A stretch of DNA of 23,117 nucleotides from IMG/VR virus record IMGVR_UViG_3300028920_000277, positions 1 to 23,117 of that record, one strand, 5' to 3'. Shown here piece by piece: positions 1 to 5,637 of this stretch (the first letter of the stretch is position 1; each line of letters begins with the position of its first letter). A program made the translations under genes and the position numbers. The stretch is from a virus. The notes beneath the pieces were generated by a model, which was not told the origin of the DNA, ran no database searches, and saw only the letters and a program-made list of their open reading frames with translations.

Positions 1-1
1 A

Positions 2-889
2 CTGTTCGGCACGTTGCGCGGCGAGTACGACGGGCACGTGTGTAAGGTGTTTGGTAACGCGGTCAAACGCGAATACTGGTTGCGGTTCGCACTTCTGGCG
101 GGTGTAACGCCGTCCATTCACGGCGACCGACACGCGACCCTGGGCGAACGTTTCTTGAAATTCGAAATGATGCGTGGTTCCGATTGGGACGCCGACCGCG
201 AAATACGCGCCGCCATTGGGAACATTGCCAGGGAATCGGCAATGGAAACGGCATTGGTTGACGTGACCGGGCGTTTCCTTTCCCAGAAAGTCGAACGCCT
301 GGGCGCGTTGCCGCCGTGGGTCGTCGACCGTGTCGTTGCCCTGGCGCAATTGATTGCCGCATTACGGGCGAACGTCGAACGCGAAGTGTACGGCGACCAA
401 CGGTTGAAGTACCGACCGCAACGTGAAGTCGGAACTAGGTTGGCAAAGCAACTTGTGAAGTTGGGGCAACTGGTCGCAATCGTGGACGGAAAAGACGTGA
501 TCGACGCCGAAGTGTATCGCTTGGTGGAACGTGTCGCGTTCGACACGGCAATTGGTTTTCACCTGGACCTGGTGCAAGCGTTGATGCACGAAGGCGGCGC
601 GGCGACGCGTGAAGAAATCGCGGAAGTCGTCGACCTTCCGTACACGACCCTGTCCCGTTCCCTGGAAGACCTGGCGTCGTTGAAGGTCGTCCGCCCGCAC
701 AAACGCAAACGACGTCGCGGCGAACGCGGACGCCCAGGCACAACGTACATTGTTGCCGATTGGGTCGCGGAACTTTGGGAACGCGCCGCCGTCGGTGCGG
801 ATCATGTAATGCGTGGAATGCGTGTACGTCGTCGTGTCGCGGGAAACCGGGTCAAGGTGCGAAAGCGTGGTTTGACCCCTGGAAAATGA
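2..889 (+). CDS. Replication ATPase/helicase-like protein, C-terminal part (5' truncated by window)
   Basis: The reading frame is open from base 2, so the gene starts outside the window; about 295 residues are visible. The first 50 carry a pattern (YDG, then VFG, then LLAGVTPSI, then LGERFLKFEM) that I associate with the end of the ATPase core of phage primase/helicase-like P-loop proteins, where the invariant LGERF...R part lies near the sensor/arginine region. Residues about 195-245 look like a winged helix (TREEIAEVVDLPYTTLSRSLEDL, split helix-turn-helix) followed by a very basic stretch (KRKRRRGERGR), fitting DNA binding. The Walker motifs would lie upstream and are not seen. It probably acts in phage DNA replication; an alternative is a regulatory ATPase. 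Family assignment is from memory of motif patterns, not a search. It is the last gene before a regulatory spacer and a tRNA. Confidence 0.6.
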   Translation: MFGTLRGEYDGHVCKVFGNAVKREYWLRFALLAGVTPSIHGDRHATLGERFLKFEMMRGSDWDADREIRAAIGNIARESAMETALVDVTGRFLSQKVERLGALPPWVVDRVVALAQLIAALRANVEREVYGDQRLKYRPQREVGTRLAKQLVKLGQLVAIVDGKDVIDAEVYRLVERVAFDTAIGFHLDLVQALMHEGGAATREEIAEVVDLPYTTLSRSLEDLASLKVVRPHKRKRRRGERGRPGTTYIVADWVAELWERAAVGADHVMRGMRVRRRVAGNRVKVRKRGLTPGK

Positions 890-953
890 TTTGGAACGCG
901 TGTTGAGTGAAAACGCAAAAGTGCAAAATACGCACGCTAGAAGGCGCGTACGC

Positions 954-967
954 AAATTGCAACAATT
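954..967. promoter_or_regulatory. 14-nt repeated element, copy 1 (AAATTGCAACAATT)
   Basis: AAATTGCAACAATT occurs here and again, identical, at 4937-4950. Its core is an interrupted dyad, AATTG-CAA-CAATT, like a small operator. Both copies sit outside genes, one before the tRNA and one before the terminase genes. A shared operator or promoter element is inference; AATTGC words are also common inside genes here. Confidence 0.35.
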
Positions 968-973
968 GGTCGG

Positions 974-1128
974 GGTATTTTTCTCCAAAGTTAGGGGGGG
1001 TAAGTGTGTGAAGGGGGTATTTTTCTCTATCACGCCTGACCTATATTTGAAATTTGAAACAATAGGAAAAACAACAGTGGGACAGGGGGTACATACCTTC
1101 ACCCCCCTAAATGTTGGAGAAAAATACC
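974..1128. repeat. Long imperfect inverted repeat with repeated GGTATTTTTCTC boxes
   Basis: The arms at 974-1004 and 1097-1128 are near-perfect reverse complements over about 31 bases: GGTATTTTTCTCC, a few mismatches, then a run of seven G against a run of six C. A third copy of the box, GGGGTATTTTTCTC, lies in direct orientation at 1014-1027, so the spacer holds two direct copies (972-986, 1014-1027) and one inverted copy (1116-1128). The stretch is clearly richer in A+T than the genes around it and has no believable gene. It could be a set of protein-binding sites, a large RNA hairpin, or part of an origin; the sequence alone does not decide. Confidence 0.6.
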
Positions 1129-1147
1129 GCGAATTGTGCAACAAAAA

Positions 1148-1221
1148 AGGGCGGTTGCGTAACGGTAGCGCGTCGGGTTTTGGTCCCGACGGTCGGGGTT
1201 CGATTCCCTGCCGCCCTGCCA
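1148..1221 (+). tRNA. tRNA-Gln (anticodon TTG)
   Basis: A complete 74-base cloverleaf folds by hand. The acceptor stem AGGGCGG pairs with CCGCCCT, with a weak A1-U72 end, discriminator G73 and an encoded CCA. The D stem is GCGT/GCGC, the anticodon stem TCGGG/CCCGA around loop TTTTGGT, and the T arm CGGGG-TTCGATT-CCCTG. The loop gives anticodon TTG, which reads CAA. A weak first acceptor pair and G73 are known features of glutamine tRNAs. The genes in this window favour CAA over CAG, so the tRNA plausibly supports translation of the phage's own messages. No integrase or repeated tRNA end is seen, so I do not read it as an attachment site. Confidence 0.93.
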
Positions 1222-1244
1222 ACTTGGAAAGGTAGGTGGTTGAC

Positions 1245-1637
1245 ATGGCACTTTCGATTTTCGAACGCGGGTACGATCCCCGGCGCAACGTGTATCGGTT
1301 GCACGTGTTGTTCGACGACCACGAATACACGTTGTACGTGAAGGCATACGCGAAGGTGGAAGCGGACCGAATGCGCCTTGACGGCGAGTCGGACGGGCGC
1401 GTGTTCAATCACCTTTTGATTGCGAGTCGGAACGAATCAAAGCGACGTGCGGCGGCACGCCTGGTCAATAGCGCGGTCGACTTGCGGCGGAAGTTCAAGA
1501 CGGGCGACCGGGTCGTGTCGAAGGTGACGGGCATTCGCGGGGAAGTGTCCATGTCGGGCGACGAATTTGTGCGGGTGCGCCTGGACGGCGGGGACACGGT
1601 GTTGGAACTCCACATTTCCGAACTGGACTTCGAATAA
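1245..1637 (+). CDS. Small protein with C-terminal SH3/KOW-like beta domain, unknown function
   Basis: 130 residues. I chose ATG 1245 over the in-frame GTG 1236 because AGGTGG sits just upstream at 1234-1239. The N-terminal half mixes charged strands and helices and matches nothing I know. The last 45 residues (from FKTGDRV, through GIRGEV, to VLELHISELDFE) have the look of a small SH3- or KOW-like barrel, a fold often used to bind nucleic acid or protein; this is pattern inference. It is the first gene after the tRNA, 23 bases downstream, and starts the chain of overlapping small genes; its TAA stop shares a base with the next ATG (TAATG). Function unknown. Confidence 0.75.
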   Translation: MALSIFERGYDPRRNVYRLHVLFDDHEYTLYVKAYAKVEADRMRLDGESDGRVFNHLLIASRNESKRRAAARLVNSAVDLRRKFKTGDRVVSKVTGIRGEVSMSGDEFVRVRLDGGDTVLELHISELDFE

Positions 1638-1879
1638 TGGTGCGCAAGAAATCACAACGGGCGTACCTGGTGTTGCGGTGCAACACCGAAGGCGGTACGG
1701 TCGACATGTACGGCACGACGGTTCAAGTGTTGTTGAAAAACAAGGAAGACAAAGTGTTGGGCATGTGTCCGGTAGTGTCCACGAAGAAACGGGCGCATGA
1801 ACTTTCCGACGGTGGGCGATACGAAATTGTGGAAATACGGTTGGGCGTATCTGATTCGGAACGGCGGGTTACGACGTGA
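1637..1879 (+). CDS. Hypothetical 80-residue protein
   Basis: 80 residues, basic at the N-terminus (VRKKSQR), then alternating hydrophobic and polar residues suggesting a small beta protein (YLVLRC, VQVLLKN, YEIVEIRL). No motif I recognise and no membrane segment. Its ATG overlaps the previous TAA by one base and its TGA overlaps the next start codon (GTGA at 1876-1879), so it is probably translated by coupling with its neighbours. Codon choice (TTG, CAA, GCG) fits the rest of the phage. I can support it as a gene by position and codon use only. Confidence 0.7.
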   Translation: MVRKKSQRAYLVLRCNTEGGTVDMYGTTVQVLLKNKEDKVLGMCPVVSTKKRAHELSDGGRYEIVEIRLGVSDSERRVTT

Positions 1880-2559
1880 AGGCGCGAACGTTTTTCCGTT
1901 GGTTGTTTGCGGTGTACCTGGTCGCGGCGTTGGTTGCGTTGCGGTGCGTCGTGTGCGTCGGTGGTCGTGCGGTTGACGAAATCAAATCGCCGGTCGTCGA
2001 AGTGAAGGCGCGCGACCTGGGGCGTATGCGCGGCGTGTCGACCAGGCGTCCACGAAAGAAACCGGAAGTCGAATACGTGGACAGGTTAGTGTTGAATTAC
2101 GCGCACGACCTGACGTACCACGTGACCGGGTATACGCGGTTTTCGGACGCGGGCGACCCCTGGCGCAAAACGTACGCGTCGGTGAATTTTCTGCCTGGTG
2201 GAAAGTTGTTCAACCCGCGCAAACCGTATTTGAAGAAATGGACGAAGCTACACGACGCACATTACACGGTCGCGGTGCCGGTGAAGTGGCGACACCTATT
2301 CGAAGACCGCGTGGAATTGCCGGACGGCACTTGGTTTCACCGGTACCGGATTTGGTGCGACGGATACACGCCGCCGGGTAAGTATGCAGTACCGCGTGAT
2401 CGAATCACGGCGCACGACCGGTTTGATTTTCTGTTTACGTCGCGCAAGGGCGGCAAGGGTCCGACCGCGCGGGCATACGCTTTCACGTCGAAAGCGAAGA
2501 CGTTTGAAGTTTGGCGATACGATTGGGTCAAGGTGCCGAAGGGTAATGCGGATAAATGA
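1876..2559 (+). CDS. Membrane-anchored protein with possible 3D/double-psi-barrel-like domain
   Basis: 227 residues, starting at GTG 1876 inside a GTGA overlap. Residues about 6-28 form one hydrophobic segment (FFRWLFAVYLVAALVAL...), a signal anchor or uncleaved signal peptide, followed by a basic linker (RRPRKKPE). The remaining 150 residues are rich in Trp, Tyr and Asp and include VTGYTRFSDAG, YTVAVPVKW, RIWCDGYTP and HDRFDFLFTS. The order of a YT-turn, a VAVP strand, a Cys-Asp and a final RFDFLF loosely recalls 3D-type double-psi barrels of cell-wall lytic proteins, but key residues are not clear and I hold this only as an idea. If right, the protein would act in the envelope and could be part of lysis. 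Otherwise it is an unassigned membrane protein. It ends in an ATGA overlap with the next gene. Confidence 0.7.
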   Translation: MKARTFFRWLFAVYLVAALVALRCVVCVGGRAVDEIKSPVVEVKARDLGRMRGVSTRRPRKKPEVEYVDRLVLNYAHDLTYHVTGYTRFSDAGDPWRKTYASVNFLPGGKLFNPRKPYLKKWTKLHDAHYTVAVPVKWRHLFEDRVELPDGTWFHRYRIWCDGYTPPGKYAVPRDRITAHDRFDFLFTSRKGGKGPTARAYAFTSKAKTFEVWRYDWVKVPKGNADK

Positions 2560-2819
2560 AACAGACATATGTTATTGATAAAGGCGTTACCATTCCGTTT
2601 ACCGGCAAGTGGGCACAACTTGCCGACATAATGGACGTTGGCGATTCCGTATTATTGAATACGCGTGACGAAGCGTGCGGGTTGTGCCGGGCAATACGTA
2701 AAGCAGGTTGGGAAGGAAGACAACGGAAGGAAGGCGACAAATTTCGTGTTTGGTTACTCGACGATGTAACCGCGTTGTCGTTAGGCGGACACGGTAATGT
2801 ATTTGAGGATACGAAATGA
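2556..2819 (+). CDS. Small phage protein with MDVGDS motif, unknown function
   Basis: 87 residues, ATG 2556 overlapping the previous TGA. The layout (KGVTIPFTG, then MDVGDSVLL, then a helix with charged residues, then KFRVWLLDD) resembles a widespread group of small phage proteins built around an M-x-V-G-D-S motif and a final VRVW strand, whose function is not known to me. There is no membrane segment or metal site, although a C-x-x-C (CGLC) lies mid-protein. This gene and the next are visibly more A+T-rich than their neighbours and use codons such as TTA, GTA and ATA more often, which suggests a later arrival than the flanking genes. It ends in another ATGA overlap. Confidence 0.75.
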   Translation: MKQTYVIDKGVTIPFTGKWAQLADIMDVGDSVLLNTRDEACGLCRAIRKAGWEGRQRKEGDKFRVWLLDDVTALSLGGHGNVFEDTK

Positions 2820-3103
2820 CGACGAAAAAAGTTGCGCGTAAAAAATCACTTGCACGTTTGATTGGCGAATGTCTCGAACGTGACTTTGCTTGGATGGTTT
2901 TTGTATCGGACGACGCCGCGTCCGAATGTGAGAAATGCAATCATGTAGGTGGAAAGTATGACAGATATTGCGTGCGGTGCGGTTCGAAAATGACAAAGAG
3001 ACACGCACAATACACCGACGGTACGAACGCCTTGAAACGGGCACTATGTCACGCGTTGAAAGTGCGCGGTGAAAAAATAGTTTCGAAAGAACGGAAAGGG
3101 TAA
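2816..3103 (+). CDS. Small zinc-ribbon-like protein
   Basis: 95 residues, ATG 2816 within ATGA. The N-terminus is very basic (TTKKVARKKSLAR). Two C-x-x-C knuckles, CEKC and CVRC, lie about 14 residues apart at the centre and would bind one zinc ion as a short zinc ribbon. The C-terminal part is a basic helix (ALKRALCHALKVRGEKIVSKERKG). Such small ribbons usually bind nucleic acid or act as protein adaptors; which applies here cannot be told. Like the preceding gene it is A+T-rich compared with the window. It is the first of three Cys-knuckle proteins in this cassette. Confidence 0.75.
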   Translation: MTTKKVARKKSLARLIGECLERDFAWMVFVSDDAASECEKCNHVGGKYDRYCVRCGSKMTKRHAQYTDGTNALKRALCHALKVRGEKIVSKERKG

Positions 3104-3107
3104 CGAA

Positions 3108-3506
3108 ATGACAGTCACGGCGTGGTTGTTGGCGGGGTTGGTGGTGTTGCTTATGGTGTCCGCGTGGGGGGTGCGGCGGTCGTACTGGAAGGTCATTCGG
3201 CAACTGGAAGCGGAAATTGAGGAACGCCCGAATATCTATTTTGTGAATTGCGAATTTCCGCACATGAAAAAACCAAAGTCGTTGCGGTTGGACAAGATCG
3301 ACCCTGGTTGCAAAGCGTTGTTGGTGTTCCGGCATGACTGCGACGAAATGCGTATGGTTGATCGACGGCGTATCGACATTCACGAAATCGCCCGCGAGTA
3401 CGCCGACAAATTGTTGGACCGCGCGAACGAACCGTGGTCGGCGGAACTCCACAAACAGGTATCGGATATCGTGAACTACCTGGCGCACGGAAGGCGGTTG
3501 AAATGA
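3108..3506 (+). CDS. Membrane-anchored protein with N-terminal transmembrane helix, unknown
   Basis: 132 residues. ATG 3108 follows AAGGG at a normal ribosome-site distance and is four bases after the previous stop, the first non-overlapping junction of the cassette. Residues 4-22 form a clear transmembrane helix (AWLLAGLVVLLMVSAWGV) followed by Arg-Arg, then a likely coiled stretch (YWKVIRQLEAEIEERP) and a soluble domain with a strand-rich centre (NIYFVNCEF, KALLVFRHDCDEMRMV) and a helical end. Topology is probably N-out or N-in single pass with the bulk in the cytoplasm (positive-inside rule, Arg after the helix). I recognise no family. The stop overlaps the next ATG. Confidence 0.72.
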   Translation: MTVTAWLLAGLVVLLMVSAWGVRRSYWKVIRQLEAEIEERPNIYFVNCEFPHMKKPKSLRLDKIDPGCKALLVFRHDCDEMRMVDRRRIDIHEIAREYADKLLDRANEPWSAELHKQVSDIVNYLAHGRRLK

Positions 3507-3697
3507 CCTGGTACGAATGGGCGGCGGTTGCGTGGGGGTGGTTCGGAATGTTGTTGGCGGTTGCGTTCCGCGACCAGGTCGTGCGGGTGGGCGTGCGTGA
3601 TCGGTGGTGGTGGTACCCGGTCGTGGTAGTGATTTGGCCGGGTTTTGTGTTGGTGTACATTTTCGACAAGGCGATTGCACGGGGGAAGTTCAAATGA
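3503..3697 (+). CDS. Small two-helix membrane protein
   Basis: 64 residues from ATG 3503 (ATGA overlap); a longer in-frame opening from GTG 3434 lies inside the upstream gene and is less likely. Two hydrophobic segments are visible, residues about 5-22 (WAAVAWGWFGMLLAVAF) and about 36-57 (WWWYPVVVVIWPGFVLVYIF), joined by a charged loop (RDQVVRVGVRDR). Size and two-helix shape would allow a holin or antiholin, but a better holin candidate lies at 9067-9432, and the position among zinc-knuckle genes argues for something else. Unusually rich in Trp. Function unknown. Confidence 0.7.
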   Translation: MTWYEWAAVAWGWFGMLLAVAFRDQVVRVGVRDRWWWYPVVVVIWPGFVLVYIFDKAIARGKFK

Positions 3698-4086
3698 CGG
3701 CGCACACGCGGTGTTGGTTGGAATGCGACGGGGGTTGCGGACAAACGTTCGGTTTGATTGGCGAACACGACAACCGGTACCAAAAGTTGTCGACGTTGCG
3801 CAAGGCGGCGAAGACGGCGGGTTGGTGGAAAAGTTCGAAGGGCGGGAACGGTGAACGGGACTTGTGCCCGACCTGTCAACCCGTGCGGGATCACCGAAAA
3901 CGCGTGAAGTACCCGGCGGCATTCATGGTCGGCGACCTGGCGTTGTGTCACCGGCATAAACGCGAAGTGTTGTTGTTGAATGGTGCAAGCGGGTCCGCGT
4001 CGAAGTCGTCACCGTTGCCGCACGATTCGAAGCACGAATACGAATGCGGTATGTGTCGGCACGAACACGAAGGGAACGGCAAATGA
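3694..4086 (+). CDS. Cys/His-rich zinc-binding protein
   Basis: 130 residues from ATG 3694 (ATGA overlap); the in-frame opening upstream to 3604 is only the shadow of the previous gene. Metal ligands are many: C-x3-C-x3-C near the N-terminus (CWLECDGGC), CPTC at the middle, a C-H-x-x-H cluster (CHRHKRE) and CGMC followed by H-x-H near the end, enough for two or three zinc sites. The rest is basic and helical. The arrangement of an N-terminal C...GCG...W domain followed by C-P-x-C recalls small phage zinc proteins of unknown role. Second of the three Cys-knuckle proteins here, translationally coupled on both sides. Confidence 0.75.
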   Translation: MTAHTRCWLECDGGCGQTFGLIGEHDNRYQKLSTLRKAAKTAGWWKSSKGGNGERDLCPTCQPVRDHRKRVKYPAAFMVGDLALCHRHKREVLLLNGASGSASKSSPLPHDSKHEYECGMCRHEHEGNGK

Positions 4087-4454
4087 AACCGGGTTGGTAT
4101 TGGTTTTGTGGTACGGTGGACGGTACACCCGTTCCCGTTGTTGAAGTGGTGCGGTGTGACGACACGCACGAAGGCGTCGTGTACCGTGCCGGGTATTCAC
4201 GCGTGTACAAAATGCACAATTTCAAAGGGCAATGGTCGGGACCGGTGGAAAAACCCGGCGAAGGCACGACATACGGTGCGAAAGGTCCGAACGCATTTTA
4301 CGAATGCCGAAGACTGCTTGACGCGGACGGCGTGTTGTGCCCGAAGTGCGGTAACAACATGATAAGCCATAAAAGCGGACGTGTGACAGTGCACCGGTGT
4401 TCGAAATGCGGCGTGGTCGCATACGACGAATTTGCCGACCTGGTGTCGGAATGA
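4083..4454 (+). CDS. Zinc-ribbon protein with N-terminal PGWYW domain
   Basis: 123 residues from ATG 4083 (ATGA overlap). The N-terminal 60 residues start PGWYWFCGTVDGTPVPVVEV, a compact beta arrangement I associate with small phage proteins that begin PGWYW; no role is known to me. The C-terminal 45 residues are a textbook zinc ribbon, CPKCG...CSKCG with 18-20 residues between knuckles (LCPKCGNNMI, VHRCSKCGVV). Zinc ribbons of this kind often contact nucleic acid or polymerase, so a transcription or replication adaptor is possible, but that is inference. The stop overlaps the ATG of a 32-codon membrane peptide. Confidence 0.78.
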   Translation: MKPGWYWFCGTVDGTPVPVVEVVRCDDTHEGVVYRAGYSRVYKMHNFKGQWSGPVEKPGEGTTYGAKGPNAFYECRRLLDADGVLCPKCGNNMISHKSGRVTVHRCSKCGVVAYDEFADLVSE

Positions 4455-4549
4455 AAGTTGATTGGACACGAACGGCGGGGTGGTTGGTCATACTCGCGGT
4501 CACGGTTTTGTTTTGGTGGTGCGTTATCAGGTGGGTTTGTTGTGTGTGA
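4451..4549 (+). CDS. 32-residue single-helix membrane peptide
   Basis: A short open frame starts at ATG 4451, inside an ATGA overlap, and stops at 4547-4549. It encodes 32 residues: a short polar N-terminus (MKVDWTRTAG), one hydrophobic helix (WLVILAVTVLFWWCVI) and RWVCCV at the end. The overlap of exactly the type used by all neighbouring genes is the main argument that it is translated. Single-helix peptides of this size occur in phages as regulators of host membrane enzymes, antiholins or toxins; nothing here picks one. Too short for certainty. Confidence 0.5.
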   Translation: MKVDWTRTAGWLVILAVTVLFWWCVIRWVCCV

Positions 4550-4562
4550 TTCGTTCGAACGC

Positions 4563-4937
4563 ATGTCGCGCAAACCGAAGCACGACCACGGACCCCGGCA
4601 CCAGGTCAACCCGCCGGTGGTCAACGTCGGCGACCAGGTCGGTACCCTGGACGAACTCGCCCACGTAATCCGCGTCGGTGGTTGGCGCAACGTATGCGTG
4701 GTCGGACGTGGTGACGTCGCGCCGCGTGTCGTGAAGGCGATTCGAAACAAGGTTGGACGAACGCACGTGCGCTTTGACGGCGTCAACGAATTACGCGACC
4801 TGGTCGTGTTGGTCAACGGTGCCCTGGTGCCCGACGACGCGTCCGTGTCGCCGTGTTGCCAGGTCGTCGCCGTCCATGTGCCGCCCGGCGGTTGTGCCGT
4901 CTTTTGGTCGTCGCCGGTCGACTTTCGCCAGAAATAA
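4563..4937 (+). CDS. Hypothetical protein, last gene of small-gene cassette
   Basis: 124 residues from ATG 4563. No clear ribosome site precedes it; in-frame GTG 4542 is an alternative that would overlap the preceding peptide gene. The N-terminus is polar and basic (SRKPKHDHGPRHQ). The rest alternates strands and helices: VVNVGDQVGTLDELAHVIRV, NVCVVGRGDVAPRVVKAIRN, HVRFDGVNELRDLVVLVNG, VVAVHVPPGGCAVFW. This looks like a small alpha/beta fold, but I cannot name a family and see no catalytic signature. It is the end of the cassette; a 156-base spacer with a possible control element follows. Confidence 0.65.
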   Translation: MSRKPKHDHGPRHQVNPPVVNVGDQVGTLDELAHVIRVGGWRNVCVVGRGDVAPRVVKAIRNKVGRTHVRFDGVNELRDLVVLVNGALVPDDASVSPCCQVVAVHVPPGGCAVFWSSPVDFRQK

Positions 4938-4950
4938 AATTGCAACAATT
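4937..4950. promoter_or_regulatory. 14-nt repeated element, copy 2 (AAATTGCAACAATT)
   Basis: Identical to 954-967, starting at the stop codon of the previous gene, at the left end of the only spacer before the terminase genes. The spacer 4951-5093 holds no gene I can support; possible promoter boxes such as TTGAGC (4961) and GATAAG (4982) are weak. If the element is an operator it would control packaging/late genes. Confidence 0.35.
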
Positions 4951-5093
4951 CGGAAAATGATTGAGCATAACTCCGTGTGTCGATAAGGGGTTGTGTTCGA
5001 TTCGGGCGCATTTCGCCGCCAGGGCCGAACAAAAAGTGGTTGTACGCGTAAGTCGTTTGGGCGACGGTAATTGCGTCGAAGGTGGGATACCGA

Positions 5094-5597
5094 ATGGCGA
5101 AAGGCAAACGGGTTGTAAAGCAACCAGGGAACACCCGAAAGGCGAAGTCGACGGGACGTCGTGCGCCGCAAAAGGCGTCGAATGCAAAAGCACGTTCGAA
5201 GAATTCGGCGAAGCGGAAACGAAACCCCGCCGATCACCTTGAACAATACAAATGGCAACCAGGTCAATCCGGCAACCCGAACGGTCGACCACCAAACCCA
5301 TTGTCACTTACCAACAGGTTACGACAACACCTGGACGAACCCGCGTCCAAGTACGAACACGTGTGCCGCATTGCGGACAAGTTGGGCGTCATGGTTCACG
5401 ACAAAACTGTTGGCGATGTTCTCATGGCGGCGGCAACCATGCACGCGATTCTATCTGACCGGGGCGCGCACTTATCAATCATTCTCGACCGTGTCGACGG
5501 CACAACCAAACAGGCACCCGCAAAAGACCCCGCCGAACAGGCGGCGGACGTCCAGGCATTTCTCGCGGACGCCGAAGCGTCGGTGGGCGACGTATGA
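5094..5597 (+). CDS. terS: Terminase small subunit-like protein (DUF5681-type N-terminal motif)
   Basis: 167 residues. ATG 5094 is chosen over in-frame GTG 5082 because GAAGGTGG at 5078-5085 is well placed for it. The first 45 residues are very basic. Residues about 54-75 read QYKWQPGQSGNPNGRPPNP, close to the F-K-P-G-Q-S-G-N-P-x-G-R-P motif of DUF5681, a domain regularly found just before large terminase genes. A helical region follows and the end is Ala/Asp-rich. The likely role is recognising the packaging site on phage DNA and loading the large subunit; the motif and the TerL neighbour support this, while DNA binding is inferred. The TGA overlaps an ATG that opens a 13-codon mini-frame leading to TerL. 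Confidence 0.75.
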   Translation: MAKGKRVVKQPGNTRKAKSTGRRAPQKASNAKARSKNSAKRKRNPADHLEQYKWQPGQSGNPNGRPPNPLSLTNRLRQHLDEPASKYEHVCRIADKLGVMVHDKTVGDVLMAAATMHAILSDRGAHLSIILDRVDGTTKQAPAKDPAEQAADVQAFLADAEASVGDV

Positions 5598-5635
5598 CCT
5601 GGCACACATTGTCGCCGTCGCCCTGGTGGTGTTGA
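5594..5635 (+). other. 13-codon mini-ORF bridging terS and terL
   Basis: ATG 5594 overlaps the terS stop (ATGA) and opens a frame MTWHTLSPSPWWC that stops at 5633-5635, two bases before the ATG of terL. It could hand ribosomes from terS to terL by termination-reinitiation. It may equally be chance; there is no protein-level evidence. Confidence 0.3.
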
Positions 5636-5637
5636 CC

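Noticed and set aside
1148-1221. tRNA as a prophage attachment site
   Set aside because: No integrase gene and no duplicated tRNA end in the window; the tRNA is flanked by phage genes on both sides.
891-1235. 114-codon open frame on the + strand
   Set aside because: It runs through the inverted repeat and the whole tRNA, begins at TTG without a ribosome site and has poor protein composition.
362-1408. 348-codon - strand open frame
   Set aside because: It crosses the tRNA and opposes the replication ATPase; no ribosome site and no recognisable domain.
3503-3697. Holin call for the small two-helix membrane protein
   Set aside because: Possible by size, but far from other lysis-like genes and coupled to zinc-knuckle genes; the protein at 9067-9432 fits a holin better.
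5003-5035. Hairpin (TTCGG...CCGAA, GGCG/CGCC) as a terminator before terS
   Set aside because: The stem is broken by a large asymmetric loop and is followed by only a run of A, not T, on the + strand.
5161-5637. N-terminal extension of the terL frame
   Set aside because: It overlaps terS in another frame, has low-complexity Arg/Thr composition and lacks family similarity; ATG 5638 gives a TerL of normal length.
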